The notes beneath the pieces are model-generated. The model did no database searches and was not told where the DNA came from. It worked only from the letters and a program-made list of their open reading frames with translations. The position numbers and the translations under genes are program-made. Of a stretch of DNA of 64,000 bases, positions 36,729-45,413 are shown piece after piece. The first letter of the stretch is position 1. The number at the start of each line of letters is the position of its first letter. Origin of the DNA: Rubrivivax sp. Lineage in GTDB: Bacteria > Pseudomonadota > Gammaproteobacteria > Burkholderiales > Burkholderiaceae_C. The stretch spans positions 310,001 through 374,000 of the forward strand of contig JADJYX010000013.1 in the NCBI GenBank assembly GCA_016719535.1, in the 5' to 3' direction.

Positions 36729-37031
36729 TCAAGGACGTCGCGCCGGCTGCGTCTGGCACTCGAGGCGGGTCAGCCACTGCATCGCCGCTGCCGGTGTATC
36801 GCCACACATCGCAGGCCCGGGCTGCAGCGAGGCGCATACCGCCGGCCGCTCGGGCCGGCCGAACAGCCGGCAGCGCAACTCGGCATCGAGCTGGATGCAA
36901 GGCTGGCCGGCCGGCTTCGGGGCTGGCGGCCGGCCGTCGCGGCCGGGGATCGGGCTCGAGATCGACGGCGCGATGCAGCAGGCGCCGCAGCCGGGGCGAC
37001 AGGCCGCGGGTTCGACATGGGCAGCGGTCAT
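36729..37031 (-). CDS. YkgJ-family cysteine-cluster protein
   Basis: A 100-residue protein with the cysteine-rich metal-binding pattern of the YkgJ/UPF0153 family: CRPGCGACCIAP, then CIQLDAELRCRLFGRPERPA, CASLQPGPAMCG and a C-terminal LTRLECQT. Members are thought to bind zinc or an iron-sulphur cluster; no precise function is established. The ATG at 37031 gives the usual short N-terminus before the first Cys motif; an upstream start at 37160 would add an unrelated stretch. It is divergent from the DUF2061 gene with a 110-base, locally AT-richer gap between them. Confidence 0.85.
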   Translation of the reverse strand: MTAAHVEPAACRPGCGACCIAPSISSPIPGRDGRPPAPKPAGQPCIQLDAELRCRLFGRPERPAVCASLQPGPAMCGDTPAAAMQWLTRLECQTQPARRP

Positions 37032-37141
37032 CGACGAAGTATCGGCGCACGGCACGCTATCGCCGGCATCGCGACGAACGATGCCAGGCGCGGCAGCTTG
37101 CGTTGAAAATGCCAATACGAAGCATTCTTGATAAAGATCCC

Positions 37142-37360
37142 ATGACCAAATCGGCAGCATTCGGCGTCATGCACCTCGGTATCGCCTTTGGCGTGAGTGA
37201 TGCGCTGACCGGCAGCGTCACCATCGCCGGCGCCATCACGCTGGTCGAGCCGGCGGTCAACACCGTGGCGCATCATTTCTTCGACCGCTGGTGGGGGCCG
37301 GCCGACGGCCCTGCGCCCTGGCGCCGCTCTGCCGCCGCGCCGGTCGCCGCGGGCGCGTGA
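37142..37360 (+). CDS. DUF2061 small membrane protein
   Basis: A 72-residue protein matching the DUF2061 pattern: GVMHLGIAFGVSDALTGSVT, then IAGAITLVEPAVNTVAHHFF and DRWW. It forms two short membrane helices with an intervening Gly/Thr loop. Function is unknown; the family is common in proteobacteria. A GC-rich inverted repeat (GAGCGC at 37359-37364, GCGCTC at 37375-37380) follows the stop and may end the transcript before mnmG. Confidence 0.85.
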   Translation: MTKSAAFGVMHLGIAFGVSDALTGSVTIAGAITLVEPAVNTVAHHFFDRWWGPADGPAPWRRSAAAPVAAGA

Positions 37361-37428
37361 GCGCGGCGGGAGCGGCGCTCCTAAAATCCCTGCCTTTCGC
37401 CTGGCAGCCACTCGGCTGCGTCCACCCC

Positions 37429-39429
37429 ATGCTGCACCCCCAGGAGTTCGACGTCATCGTCGTCGGCGGCGGCCATGCCGGCACCGAGGCCGCGCTGGCC
37501 GCGGCGCGCATGGGCTGCACCACGCTGCTGCTCACCCACAACATCGAGACGCTGGGCCAGATGAGCTGCAACCCCAGCATCGGTGGCATCGGCAAGGGCC
37601 ACCTGGTGAAGGAGATCGACGCGCTGGGTGGTGCGATGGCCGCGGCCACCGACGAGGCGGGCATCCAGTTCCGCATCCTCAACGGCAGCAAGGGCCCTGC
37701 CGTGCGCGCCACGCGCGCCCAGGCCGACCGCGTGCTCTACCGCGCCGCCATCCGCCAGCGCCTGGAAAACCAGCCGAGGCTGTGGCTGTTCCAGCAGGCG
37801 GTCGACGACCTGATGCTCGACGGCGAGCGCGTGATCGGCGCGGTGACGCAGATCGGCCTGCGCTTTCGCGCCCGCGCGGTGGTGCTGACGGCCGGCACCT
37901 TTCTCGACGGCCGCATCCATGTCGGCCTGCAGAACTACAGCGCCGGCCGCGCGGGCGACCCGCCGGCGGTCAGCCTGTCGGCGCGGCTGAAGGAACTGAA
38001 GCTGCCGCAGGGTCGACTGAAGACCGGCACGCCGCCGCGGCTCGATGGCCGCTCGATCGACTTCGCCCGCCTGACCGAGCAGCCCGGCGACGGCATGCCG
38101 GGTGTCGACGGCTCGCCGACGACAACGCCGATGCCGGTCTTCAGCTTCCTCGGCCGGCCCGAACAGCACCCGCGCCAGCTGCCTTGCTGGATCACGCACA
38201 CCAATCAGCGCACGCACGCCATCATCCGCAGCGGTTTCGACCGCAGCCCGATGTTCACCGGCGTCATCGAAGGCGTGGGTCCGCGCTACTGCCCGAGCAT
38301 CGAGGACAAGATCAACCGCTTCGCCGACAAGGGCAGCCACCAGATCTTCCTCGAGCCCGAGGGCCTGACGACGCACGAGTTCTATCCCAACGGCATCTCG
38401 ACCTCGCTGCCCTTCGACATCCAGCTGGCCGCGGTGCGCTCGATGGTCGGGCTGGAGCAGGCGCACATCCTGCGGCCGGGCTATGCGATCGAGTACGACT
38501 ATTTCGACCCACGCGAACTGCAGCCCAGCTTCGAGACGCGCGCGGTGAAGGGGCTGTTCTTTGCCGGCCAGATCAACGGCACCACGGGCTACGAAGAAGC
38601 GGCGGCGCAGGGTCTGTACGCCGGCGCCAATGCTGCCTTGCAGGTGCTGGGCCGCGAACCCTGGCTGCCGGCGCGACACGAGGCCTACCTGGGCGTGCTC
38701 GTCGACGACCTCGTCAGCAAGGGCGTGACCGAGCCCTACCGCATGTTTACCAGCCGCGCCGAATACCGGCTGCAGCTGCGCGAGGACAACGCCGACCTGC
38801 GCCTGACCGAGACCGGCCGTCGCCTGGGCCTGGTCGACGATGCGCGCTGGGACGCCTTCTGCCGCAAGCGCGACCGCCTGGCCGCCGAACTGCAGCGGCT
38901 GCGCAGCACCTGGGTGCGGCCGCAGACCGTGCCGGCCGCCGATGCCGAGCGCCTGCTGGGCAAGGCGCTGGAACACGAATACAGCCTGGCCGACCTGCTG
39001 CGCCGGCCGGGCATCGGCCACGATGCGGTGTGTGAGCTGGCAGCCATCTCGCGTCCGGAGGCCGAGCCTGTTTCACGTGAAACATGGCGCCGTGCGTGGG
39101 GCGATCGCGAGGCCGATGCGGTGATCGAGCAGGCCGAGATCGCCCTCAAATATGCCGGCTACATCGACAAGCAGAACGACGAGGTCGAACGCGCTGCCGC
39201 CTACGAACACCTGCAGCTTCCGGAGGACCTGGACTATGGCCAGGTCACGGCCCTGTCCTTCGAGGTGCGCCAGAAGCTCACCCGCCATCGCCCGGCCACC
39301 CTGGGTCAGGCGGCACGACTGTCGGGCATGACGCCCGCCGCGGTGTCGCTGCTGCTGGTGCACCTGAAAAAAGGGCGCTTCCGGGGATTCGAGCAGACCG
39401 AGGCGGCGCTGCGCGATGCCGCCGCCTGA
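37429..39429 (+). CDS. mnmG: tRNA uridine-5-carboxymethylaminomethyl modification enzyme MnmG (GidA)
   Basis: FAD-dependent partner of MnmE that modifies the wobble uridine of several tRNAs. The 666-residue product has the FAD-binding start FDVIVVGGGHAGTEAALAAA, SCNPSIGGIGKGHLVKEIDA, KTGTPPRLDG, GRYCPSIEDK-like PRYCPSIEDKINRF, GQINGTTGYEEAAAQGL and a C-terminal helical domain ending in the LLVHLKKGRF region. Length is usual (about 630-670). A perfect parS site lies within its 3' part (39069-39084). The gene overlaps rsmG by 14 bases, as in many betaproteobacteria. Confidence 0.98.
   Translation: MLHPQEFDVIVVGGGHAGTEAALAAARMGCTTLLLTHNIETLGQMSCNPSIGGIGKGHLVKEIDALGGAMAAATDEAGIQFRILNGSKGPAVRATRAQADRVLYRAAIRQRLENQPRLWLFQQAVDDLMLDGERVIGAVTQIGLRFRARAVVLTAGTFLDGRIHVGLQNYSAGRAGDPPAVSLSARLKELKLPQGRLKTGTPPRLDGRSIDFARLTEQPGDGMPGVDGSPTTTPMPVFSFLGRPEQHPRQLPCWITHTNQRTHAIIRSGFDRSPMFTGVIEGVGPRYCPSIEDKINRFADKGSHQIFLEPEGLTTHEFYPNGISTSLPFDIQLAAVRSMVGLEQAHILRPGYAIEYDYFDPRELQPSFETRAVKGLFFAGQINGTTGYEEAAAQGLYAGANAALQVLGREPWLPARHEAYLGVLVDDLVSKGVTEPYRMFTSRAEYRLQLREDNADLRLTETGRRLGLVDDARWDAFCRKRDRLAAELQRLRSTWVRPQTVPAADAERLLGKALEHEYSLADLLRRPGIGHDAVCELAAISRPEAEPVSRETWRRAWGDREADAVIEQAEIALKYAGYIDKQNDEVERAAAYEHLQLPEDLDYGQVTALSFEVRQKLTRHRPATLGQAARLSGMTPAAVSLLLVHLKKGRFRGFEQTEAALRDAAA
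39069..39084. promoter_or_regulatory. parS centromere-like site (perfect 16-bp palindrome)
   Basis: The sequence TGTTTCACGTGAAACA is an exact match to the universal bacterial parS consensus. ParB nucleates here and spreads to form the partition complex moved by ParA. It sits inside the mnmG coding region, encoding the peptide VSRET, 1.7 kb before parA and 5.4 kb before parB. Presence in a coding region next to parAB is known for several bacteria. Confidence 0.95.
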
Positions 39430-40102
39430 TCGCGCCGCAGCGCTGGCCGCCGCCGAAGCGATCGGTGTCCCGCTCGACGACGGCCAGGCCGATCGACTGC
39501 TGGCCTACCTCGACCTGCTGCAGCGCTGGAACGCCACCTACAACCTGACCGCGGTGCGCGACCCCGCCGCCATGTGGCTGCAGCATGTGGTCGATTGCAT
39601 GGCGGCGGTGCCTACCGTGCGCCGCCACCTGCAGGCTAGGTCGATGGCTCGGCGCCCCCGCATCCTCGATGTCGGCAGCGGCGGCGGCCTGCCCGGGATT
39701 GTCTGGGCGGTGCTGATGCCCGAGGTGGACATCACCTGCGTCGATACGGTCGGCAAGAAGGCGGCCTTCATCCGCCAGGCCGCGGGCCAGCTTAGGCTGC
39801 CGAATCTGCAGGCACGGCATGCCCGGGTGGAGGCGCTGACAGACGCCCCGTTCGACCTCATCACCTCACGCGCCTTCTCGTCACTGCCGGACTTCACCCG
39901 ACTGACGCGCCACGCCCTGGCCGAAGGTGGCGGCTGGGTCGCAATGAAGGGCAAGCCACCGGCCGATGAGTTGACCGAACTCGGCTGGCCGGCCGGCATG
40001 TTTCACGTGGAACCACTGCAGGTGCCGGGGCTCGACGCCGAACGCTGCCTGGTGTGGCTGAAATCCGACCCGCCAAGCCCAGCCAGCCACCCGGTCCGCT
40101 GA
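39416..40102 (+). CDS. rsmG: 16S rRNA (guanine-527 N7)-methyltransferase RsmG (GidB)
   Basis: SAM-dependent methyltransferase acting on 16S rRNA G527. In 228 residues: LLAYLDLLQRWNATYNLTAV followed by RDP and HVVDC; motif I ILDVGSGGGLPGIVWAVLMP; VDTVGKKAAFIRQAAGQLRL; ITSRAFSSLPDF; and a late GMFHVEPLQVPG. All match GidB. The start at 39416 overlaps the mnmG end by 14 bases. A parS-like sequence lies in its 3' part, over the FHVE codons. Confidence 0.97.
   Translation: MPPPDRAAALAAAEAIGVPLDDGQADRLLAYLDLLQRWNATYNLTAVRDPAAMWLQHVVDCMAAVPTVRRHLQARSMARRPRILDVGSGGGLPGIVWAVLMPEVDITCVDTVGKKAAFIRQAAGQLRLPNLQARHARVEALTDAPFDLITSRAFSSLPDFTRLTRHALAEGGGWVAMKGKPPADELTELGWPAGMFHVEPLQVPGLDAERCLVWLKSDPPSPASHPVR
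39999..40014. promoter_or_regulatory. Degenerate parS-like site in rsmG
   Basis: TGTTTCACGTGGAACC matches the parS consensus at 14 of 16 positions, with the 5' half intact and two changes in the 3' half. It lies 915 bases after the perfect site. It could be a weaker ParB site, but the same codons (Phe-His-Val-Glu) are conserved in RsmG for protein reasons, so the match may be partly coincidental. Confidence 0.55.
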
Positions 40103-40190
40103 GCGCAAAACTACACTACGCCTCATGGGGTGACCCACCCCAGACTGCACCGGCGCCAGCCTCCGGCCCCGGTCGGCATTCGAGGCTCCC

Positions 40191-40802
40191 ATGCTTGGCA
40201 TCTCCGACTTCGGCGCCTTCTGCGCCGCCATCCTGCTGTTCCTGGCCCTGCCCGGCCCCGGCACCTTCGCGCTGCTGACCTCCACCGCCAAGGGCGGCTT
40301 CCGTGGCGGCGCCGCCGCGACGCTGGGCATCATCGTCGGCGACCAGGTCCTGATGTGGCTGGCGGTGGCCGGTGTCGCCGCGCTGCTGGCCGCCCACCCC
40401 ACCCTCTTCCGCGGCGTGCAGTACCTGGGCGCGGCCTACCTGGCATGGATCGGCCTGAAGCTCCTGTTTGCCAAGCCCGGTGGCGCCAGCCCGATCCGCA
40501 TCGACGCCGGCCACTATTTCCGCCAGAGCCTGCTCATCACGCTGCTCAACCCCAAGGCCATCGTCTTCTACATGGCCTTCTTCCCGCTCTTCATCAACCC
40601 GGCCACCCACCGCGGCATGGTCACCTTCGCCGCCATGGCCGTGACCATCGCGCTCATCACCGCCGCCTACTGCCTCGCGCTCTGCGCCTTCGCGCAGGCC
40701 GTCAGCGCGCAGGTCCGCGCACACCGCCGCCTGGCCCGCACGCTCGAACGCCTGGCGGGCGTCTTCCTCATCGGTTTCGGCATCCGCCTGGGCACCCAAT
40801 GA
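40191..40802 (+). CDS. LysE/RhtB-family amino acid exporter
   Basis: Inner-membrane exporter of 203 residues. Seen: LFLALPGPGTFALLTSTAKG (the conserved N-terminal PGP motif), a Gly-rich GFRGGAAATLGIIVGDQVLM, YLGAAYLAWIGLKLL, and LLITLLNPKAIVFYMAFFPL, the hallmark second half of LysE proteins. Five or six hydrophobic segments fit the family. The substrate cannot be told from sequence. It overlaps parA by four bases (ATGA), an uncommon pairing of an exporter with a partition gene. Confidence 0.92.
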   Translation: MLGISDFGAFCAAILLFLALPGPGTFALLTSTAKGGFRGGAAATLGIIVGDQVLMWLAVAGVAALLAAHPTLFRGVQYLGAAYLAWIGLKLLFAKPGGASPIRIDAGHYFRQSLLITLLNPKAIVFYMAFFPLFINPATHRGMVTFAAMAVTIALITAAYCLALCAFAQAVSAQVRAHRRLARTLERLAGVFLIGFGIRLGTQ

Positions 40803-41605
40803 CCACCAAGACCCCTCAGCCGCGGATCTTCTGCGTGGCCAACCAGAAAGGCGGTGTCGGCAAGACCACGACCACCGTCAACCTGGCCGCCGGCCTGGCC
40901 CAGGTCGGCCCGCGCGTGCTCGTCGTCGACCTCGACCCGCAGGGCAATGCCACCATGGGCTCGGGCATCGACAAGCGCACGCTGCCGCACAGCGTCTACG
41001 ACGTGCTGCTCGGCAGCGCCAGCCTGGCCGAAGCGCTCCAGCGCAGCCCCAAGGGTGGCTACGACGTGCTCGGCGCCAACCGCGAACTCGCCGGTGCCGA
41101 GGTCGAGCTGGTCGACCTCGATCAGCGCGAACGCCGCCTGAAGTCCGCACTGGCCAGCGGCGCCGGCGGCTACGACTTCGTGCTCATCGACTGCCCGCCG
41201 TCGCTGAGCCTGCTCACACTCAACGGCCTGTGCTCGGCGCATGGCGTGATCGTGCCGATGCAGTGCGAATATTTTGCGCTCGAAGGGCTGTCGGACCTGG
41301 TCAACACCATCAAGCAGGTGCACGCCAACCTCAACCCCGAGCTGCAGATCATCGGCCTGCTGCGCGTGATGTTCGACCCGCGCGTCACGCTGCAGCAGCA
41401 GGTCAGCGAACAGCTCAAGGCGCATTTCGGCGACAAGGTCTTCGACACCGTGATCCCGCGCAATGTGCGCCTGGCCGAGGCGCCCAGTTACGGCCAGCCC
41501 GGCGTGGTGTTCGATCCCGCCTCCAAGGGTGCACAGGCCTTCGTCGAATTCGCGCGCGAGATGGTCGCCCGCCTCGGCCAGCCCCCGTCGCCCGCCACCG
41601 CATGA
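40799..41605 (+). CDS. parA: Chromosome partition ATPase ParA (Soj)
   Basis: Deviant-Walker ATPase that moves ParB-parS complexes. In 268 residues: the P-loop ANQKGGVGKTTTTVNLAAGL (14-33, signature Lys17 and Lys22), VLVVDLDPQGNATMGSGI, YDFVLIDCPPSLSLLTLNGL, VPMQCEYFALEGLSDL and NVRLAEAPSYGQP. All are typical of chromosomal ParA/Soj rather than MinD or plasmid types. It is coupled to the exporter upstream and to the GNAT gene downstream by ATGA overlaps. Confidence 0.98.
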   Translation: MTTKTPQPRIFCVANQKGGVGKTTTTVNLAAGLAQVGPRVLVVDLDPQGNATMGSGIDKRTLPHSVYDVLLGSASLAEALQRSPKGGYDVLGANRELAGAEVELVDLDQRERRLKSALASGAGGYDFVLIDCPPSLSLLTLNGLCSAHGVIVPMQCEYFALEGLSDLVNTIKQVHANLNPELQIIGLLRVMFDPRVTLQQQVSEQLKAHFGDKVFDTVIPRNVRLAEAPSYGQPGVVFDPASKGAQAFVEFAREMVARLGQPPSPATA

Positions 41606-42381
41606 CGCCCCGGCCCCTCGACACCGACCGGCTGTCGCAGATCGAGGACGCCGGCCTCAATGCCAGCGCCCCGCCGCAGCAGCTGTGGATGGACGGCTGG
41701 CTGGTCCGGCTGTCACCCGGCAAGGCCAAGCGCGCACGCTGCGTCAACGCGGTCGCACCCGGCCGCCTGCCGCTGGCCGACAAGCTGGCGCGTGCGGCCG
41801 CGACGTTCCGCGAAGCCGGCCTGCCCCTGGTCGTGCGGATCACGCCCTTCTCGCAGCCGGCAGGCTTCGACGATGCGCTCGCCGCCCACGGCCTGCAGCG
41901 CTTCGACGACACGCTGGTGCTGGCCGCCGACCTGGCAGCGATGGACCTGAATGCGGCGCTGCCCGCCGACGCCCGTTTCGAGCCCGTATCCGGCGAAGAC
42001 TATGCGGCCATCGTCGGTGCCCTGCGGGAATCGCCGCCCGAACAGCGGCGCGCCCATGCCGAGCGCCTGGCGGCGTCGCCCGTGCCCCACCGCGGCTGGG
42101 TGCTGCGGCGCGACGGCGAGGTGCTGGCCTGCGGCCAGTCGGCGCGCGAAGCCGGGTTCGTCGGCCTCTACGACATCTTCACCGCTGCTGCCGCGCGCAA
42201 CCAGGGCCTGTCACGCGCCCTGTGCGCCGCGCTGCTGCGCCAGGCGGCCGCTGAAGGCGCTCGCACCGCCTACCTGCAGGTGGACGGCGACAATGTGGCG
42301 GCACACGCCGTCTACCACCGGCTGGGCTTTGCCACCGGCTACGCCTACCACTACCGCGCCGCCGATCCGACGCTGGCCTGA
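41602..42381 (+). CDS. GNAT-family N-acetyltransferase
   Basis: Acetyl-CoA-dependent acetyltransferase, 259 residues. The N-terminal half (about 1-120) is a degenerate GNAT-like fold (LWMDGWLVRLSPGKAKRARC); the C-terminal half (about 125-259) carries the active GNAT pattern GLYDIFTAAAARNQGLSRAL with the acetyl-CoA loop RNQGLS and the closing NVAAHAVYHRLGFATGYAYH. Double-GNAT layout is common in this family. The substrate is unknown. It overlaps parA by four bases, so it is transcribed with the partition genes. Confidence 0.9.
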   Translation: MTPRPLDTDRLSQIEDAGLNASAPPQQLWMDGWLVRLSPGKAKRARCVNAVAPGRLPLADKLARAAATFREAGLPLVVRITPFSQPAGFDDALAAHGLQRFDDTLVLAADLAAMDLNAALPADARFEPVSGEDYAAIVGALRESPPEQRRAHAERLAASPVPHRGWVLRRDGEVLACGQSAREAGFVGLYDIFTAAAARNQGLSRALCAALLRQAAAEGARTAYLQVDGDNVAAHAVYHRLGFATGYAYHYRAADPTLA

Positions 42382-42397
42382 AGGCCCAGCGCGCCGG

Positions 42398-43342
42398 CTA
42401 CAGCCCCAGCGCCTCGTCCACGCCCAGGTGCACGTTCATCGACTGCACCGCGGCACCGCTGGCGCCCTTGCCCAGGTTGTCCAGGCGCGCCATCAGCAGG
42501 ATCTGCGTCTCGCTGGCGAAGACGAAGACGTCGACGCGGTTGGTGTCGTTGCAGGCCTGCACGTCGAAGAAGCCGCTCTCCAGCGTGGCGACGTCGCGCA
42601 GCGGCGCCACGCGCACGAAGCGCTCGCCGGCATAACGCTGCTCGAAGGCGGCCTGCACCGCCTCCGGCGTGGCCGCGGCCGGCAGCTGCGACCGGTGCAG
42701 CAGCACCGACACCGCCAGCCCCTTGTAGAAGTTGGCAACGATGGGCAGCAGCACCGGCCGCGCCGTCAAGCCGGTATGCGTCATCATCTCCGGCACATGC
42801 TTGTGCGCCAGCGTGAGCGCATAGGGCCGCGGTGAAGTGAGCGCGGGCTCAAGCGGCGACGCCTGATATTGCTCGATCATCTTCTTGCCGCCCCCCGAAT
42901 AGCCGGTGATCGAGGTGGCGCTGAGCGGCAGCGTGGCCGGCACCAGACCGGCGTCGACCAGCGGCCGCAACAGCAGGATGAAGGCACTCGCATGGCAACC
43001 CGGGTTGGCGATGCGCTTGGCCCGGCGCAACTGCTCGCGCTGCCCCGGCGCCAGTTCCGGCAGGCCGAAGGCCCAGCCCGGGTCGGTGCGGAAGGCGGTG
43101 CTGGCGTCGATCAGGCAGGTGTTCGGGTTGCTCACCATCGCCGCCGCCTCGCGCGACGCCGCATCGGGCAGGCAGAGGAAAGCCACGTCGGCGGCATTCA
43201 GCAGCCGCGCGCGCTCGGCCGCGTCCTTGCGCAGTTCGGGTGCGATGCGCAGCAGTTCGACGTCGCCGCGCCGTGCCAGGTATTCGTGGATGCGCAGCCC
43301 GGTGGTGCCTTCCTGACCGTCGACGTAGACCTTGAATGCCAT
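42398..43342 (-). CDS. argC: N-acetyl-gamma-glutamyl-phosphate reductase, type 2 (ArgC)
   Basis: NADPH-dependent reductase of arginine biosynthesis. The 314-residue product is the short type-2 form: KVYVDGQEGTTGLRIHEYLA, ADVAFLCLPDAASREAAAMV, IDASTAFRTDPGWAFGLPEL, the active site IANPGCHASAFILLLRPLVD with its catalytic Cys, and TGYSGGGKKMIEQY. It lies on the opposite strand to its neighbours and interrupts the parA-parB run. A 60-base gap separates its start from the divergent hydrolase. Confidence 0.96.
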   Translation of the reverse strand: MAFKVYVDGQEGTTGLRIHEYLARRGDVELLRIAPELRKDAAERARLLNAADVAFLCLPDAASREAAAMVSNPNTCLIDASTAFRTDPGWAFGLPELAPGQREQLRRAKRIANPGCHASAFILLLRPLVDAGLVPATLPLSATSITGYSGGGKKMIEQYQASPLEPALTSPRPYALTLAHKHVPEMMTHTGLTARPVLLPIVANFYKGLAVSVLLHRSQLPAAATPEAVQAAFEQRYAGERFVRVAPLRDVATLESGFFDVQACNDTNRVDVFVFASETQILLMARLDNLGKGASGAAVQSMNVHLGVDEALGL

Positions 43343-43402
43343 GGGAACCCTCGCGCGCACAATGCCGGACAGGCAAGCATACGCGAGGGACATCGGGGGA
43401 CG

Positions 43403-43966
43403 ATGAGCGACCATGGCATCGATGCGGCGCTGCGCGTGCTGCTGCTGCCCGGCTGGCTCGATTCGGGCCCCGGACACTGGCAGACGCGGTGGGAGGCCCG
43501 GCACGGCTTCCAGCGCGTGCAGCAGGACGACTGGACCTGGCCGCGCCGCGGCGACTGGATGACACGGCTTGAAGACACCCTGCTGGCCGACGACCGCCCG
43601 GCCTTGCTGGTGGCGCACAGCCTGGGCTGCCACCTGGTGGCGGCCTGGGCGGCCCACAGCCGCCACGTCGACCGCGTGCGCGCGGCGCTGCTGGTGGCAC
43701 CGCCTGATCTGACCCGCACCGACCTGCCGGCGCAGCTTGCATCGTGGCGCGCCACACCGCGCCCACGGCTGCCCTTCGCCGCCGTCGTCGCTTACAGCGA
43801 CGACGACCCCTTCGCCAGCGCCGACGCGTCGCGCCGGCTGGCGGCCGACTGGGGGCTGCCCACGTGGCCGCAGGGCCCGCGCGGACACCTCAATGCCGAC
43901 GCCGGCCTCGGCGACTGGCCCGAGGGACTGGAGCGTCTGCACACCCTCGCCCACCCCGTGCGATGA
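43403..43966 (+). CDS. RBBP9/YdeN-type alpha/beta hydrolase
   Basis: Small serine hydrolase of 187 residues. Seen: LLLPGWLDSGPGHWQTRWEA (the N-terminal pattern of the family), the nucleophile elbow VAHSLGCHLVAAWA (Ser in AHSLG), VAYSDDDPFASADASRRLAA with the acid, and GHLNADAGLGDWPEG with the catalytic His. The fold is complete. Physiological substrate is unknown. It is coupled to the next gene by a four-base overlap. Confidence 0.92.
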   Translation: MSDHGIDAALRVLLLPGWLDSGPGHWQTRWEARHGFQRVQQDDWTWPRRGDWMTRLEDTLLADDRPALLVAHSLGCHLVAAWAAHSRHVDRVRAALLVAPPDLTRTDLPAQLASWRATPRPRLPFAAVVAYSDDDPFASADASRRLAADWGLPTWPQGPRGHLNADAGLGDWPEGLERLHTLAHPVR

Positions 43967-44490
43967 GCCTGAAGCAACCGCTGTGGCGCGCCATCGGCTT
44001 CGGGCTTGCTGCCGGCGCGGCGGCCTGGGTGTTCTCGCAATGGGATGGCGCGCTGCGCCTCGTGCTGCTGCTGGCCATCGCCGTGGCCTGGATCGCCTGG
44101 AGCGTGCCGGGCCTGGGCGTGAAGCTGCTCGACCGCGCCATCCACCGCGTGCGCGCCTTCCACTGGCGCCACGAGGAAGGCCGCCACCACGCCTTCGGCG
44201 GCGTGCCGCTGCGCGTGGAGGACGACGGCCGCCAGGTGTGGATCGGCGGCGACGGCCTGAAGCGGGTGCTCGCCAGCCGCGACAGCGACGAGGTGCTGGC
44301 CGCGCGCCACGCCGGCCGCTGGCGGCGGCATGCCGACGGCGAACTGCTGCTGCGCGTCGACACGGTGGTCGATGTCCTCGCAAACGGGCCCGGGCGGCTG
44401 GACCCGCGCACCATCCGGTTGCGCCGCTACCTCGAACGCGAGGTCCTGTTTCCTGCCGCCGAGCGCCGCCGGCGCCGGCAGGCGTCATAG
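43963..44490 (+). CDS. Membrane protein of unknown function
   Basis: I do not recognise the family. The 175-residue product has two adjacent N-terminal hydrophobic segments (about 10-27 and 32-50, ending IAWSVPG), then a soluble, Arg-rich C-terminal part with HHAFGGVPLRVEDDGRQVWI and a basic tail. The position between a hydrolase and parB, with tight spacing, suggests cotranscription with parB; nothing ties it functionally to partition. Confidence 0.7.
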   Translation: MSLKQPLWRAIGFGLAAGAAAWVFSQWDGALRLVLLLAIAVAWIAWSVPGLGVKLLDRAIHRVRAFHWRHEEGRHHAFGGVPLRVEDDGRQVWIGGDGLKRVLASRDSDEVLAARHAGRWRRHADGELLLRVDTVVDVLANGPGRLDPRTIRLRRYLEREVLFPAAERRRRRQAS

Positions 44491-44501
44491 ACAATCAGCC
44501 C

Positions 44502-45392
44502 ATGGTCACCAAGAAACCCAAGGGCCTGGGCATGGGCCTCGAGGCTCTGCTCGGCCCCAAGGTCGGCGACGCCCCCGTCGCCGGCGACAGCGCACCGTCG
44601 ACGCTGAAGCTCGACCTGCTGCAGGCCGGCAAATACCAGCCGCGCACGCGCATGGACGAGGGCTCGCTGTACGAACTGGCCGAGAGCATCAGGAGCCAGG
44701 GCGTGATGCAACCCATCCTGGTGCGGCCGGTGGCCGCCGGGCGTTACGAAATCATCGCCGGCGAACGGCGCTTGCGCGCCGCGCGCCTGGCCGGTCTGGC
44801 CGAGGTGCCGGTGCTGGTGCGCCAGGTGCCCGACGAGGCCGCGGCAGTGATGGCGCTGATCGAGAATATCCAGCGCGAGGACCTCAACCCGCTGGAAGAA
44901 GCGCAGGGCCTGCAGCGGCTGATCGACGAGTTCAAGCTCACGCACGAGCAGGCCGCGCAGGCGGTGGGCCGGTCGCGCAGCGCCGCCAGCAACCTGCTGC
45001 GGCTGCTGCACCTGGCCGCGCCGGTGCAGCAGATGCTGCTGGCGGGCGACCTGGAGATGGGCCACGCGCGTGCGCTGCTGTCGCTGCCCGCGGCGCAACA
45101 GGTGATGGCCGCGCAGACGGTGGCCACCAGGAAGCTCAGCGTGCGCGAGACCGAGAAGCTCGCCACCCAGCAAGCCGCCGGCCGCCAGGCGACGCTGCTG
45201 CGCGTGAAGAAGGACAAGCCGCGTGACATCGTGCGGCTGGAAGAACAACTGTCCGATCACCTGACGGCGCAGGTGCAGATCCGCGTGCAGAAGAAGGGCA
45301 AGCGCGGCGAACAGGGCGAGGTGGCGATCGCCTTCGGCTCGCTGCAAGAACTCAACGGGCTGCTGGAAAAGCTCGGGCTGCCGGCGCAGTAG
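44502..45392 (+). CDS. parB: Chromosome partition protein ParB (Spo0J)
   Basis: CTP-dependent DNA clamp that loads at parS. In 296 residues: a basic N-terminal peptide (KKPKGLGMGLEALLG) for ParA contact; the CTP-binding domain with KYQPRTRMDEGSLYELAESI and GERRLRAARLAGL (87-99); ENIQREDLNPLEEAQGLQRL; the helix-turn-helix LTHEQAAQAVGRSRSAASNL; and a C-terminal dimerisation region. All are standard for chromosomal ParB. Its cognate site is at 39069. It is separated from parA by four genes, one on the opposite strand. Confidence 0.97.
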   Translation: MVTKKPKGLGMGLEALLGPKVGDAPVAGDSAPSTLKLDLLQAGKYQPRTRMDEGSLYELAESIRSQGVMQPILVRPVAAGRYEIIAGERRLRAARLAGLAEVPVLVRQVPDEAAAVMALIENIQREDLNPLEEAQGLQRLIDEFKLTHEQAAQAVGRSRSAASNLLRLLHLAAPVQQMLLAGDLEMGHARALLSLPAAQQVMAAQTVATRKLSVRETEKLATQQAAGRQATLLRVKKDKPRDIVRLEEQLSDHLTAQVQIRVQKKGKRGEQGEVAIAFGSLQELNGLLEKLGLPAQ

Positions 45393-45413
45393 CGCTGTCG
45401 ATCACGCCGCCGA

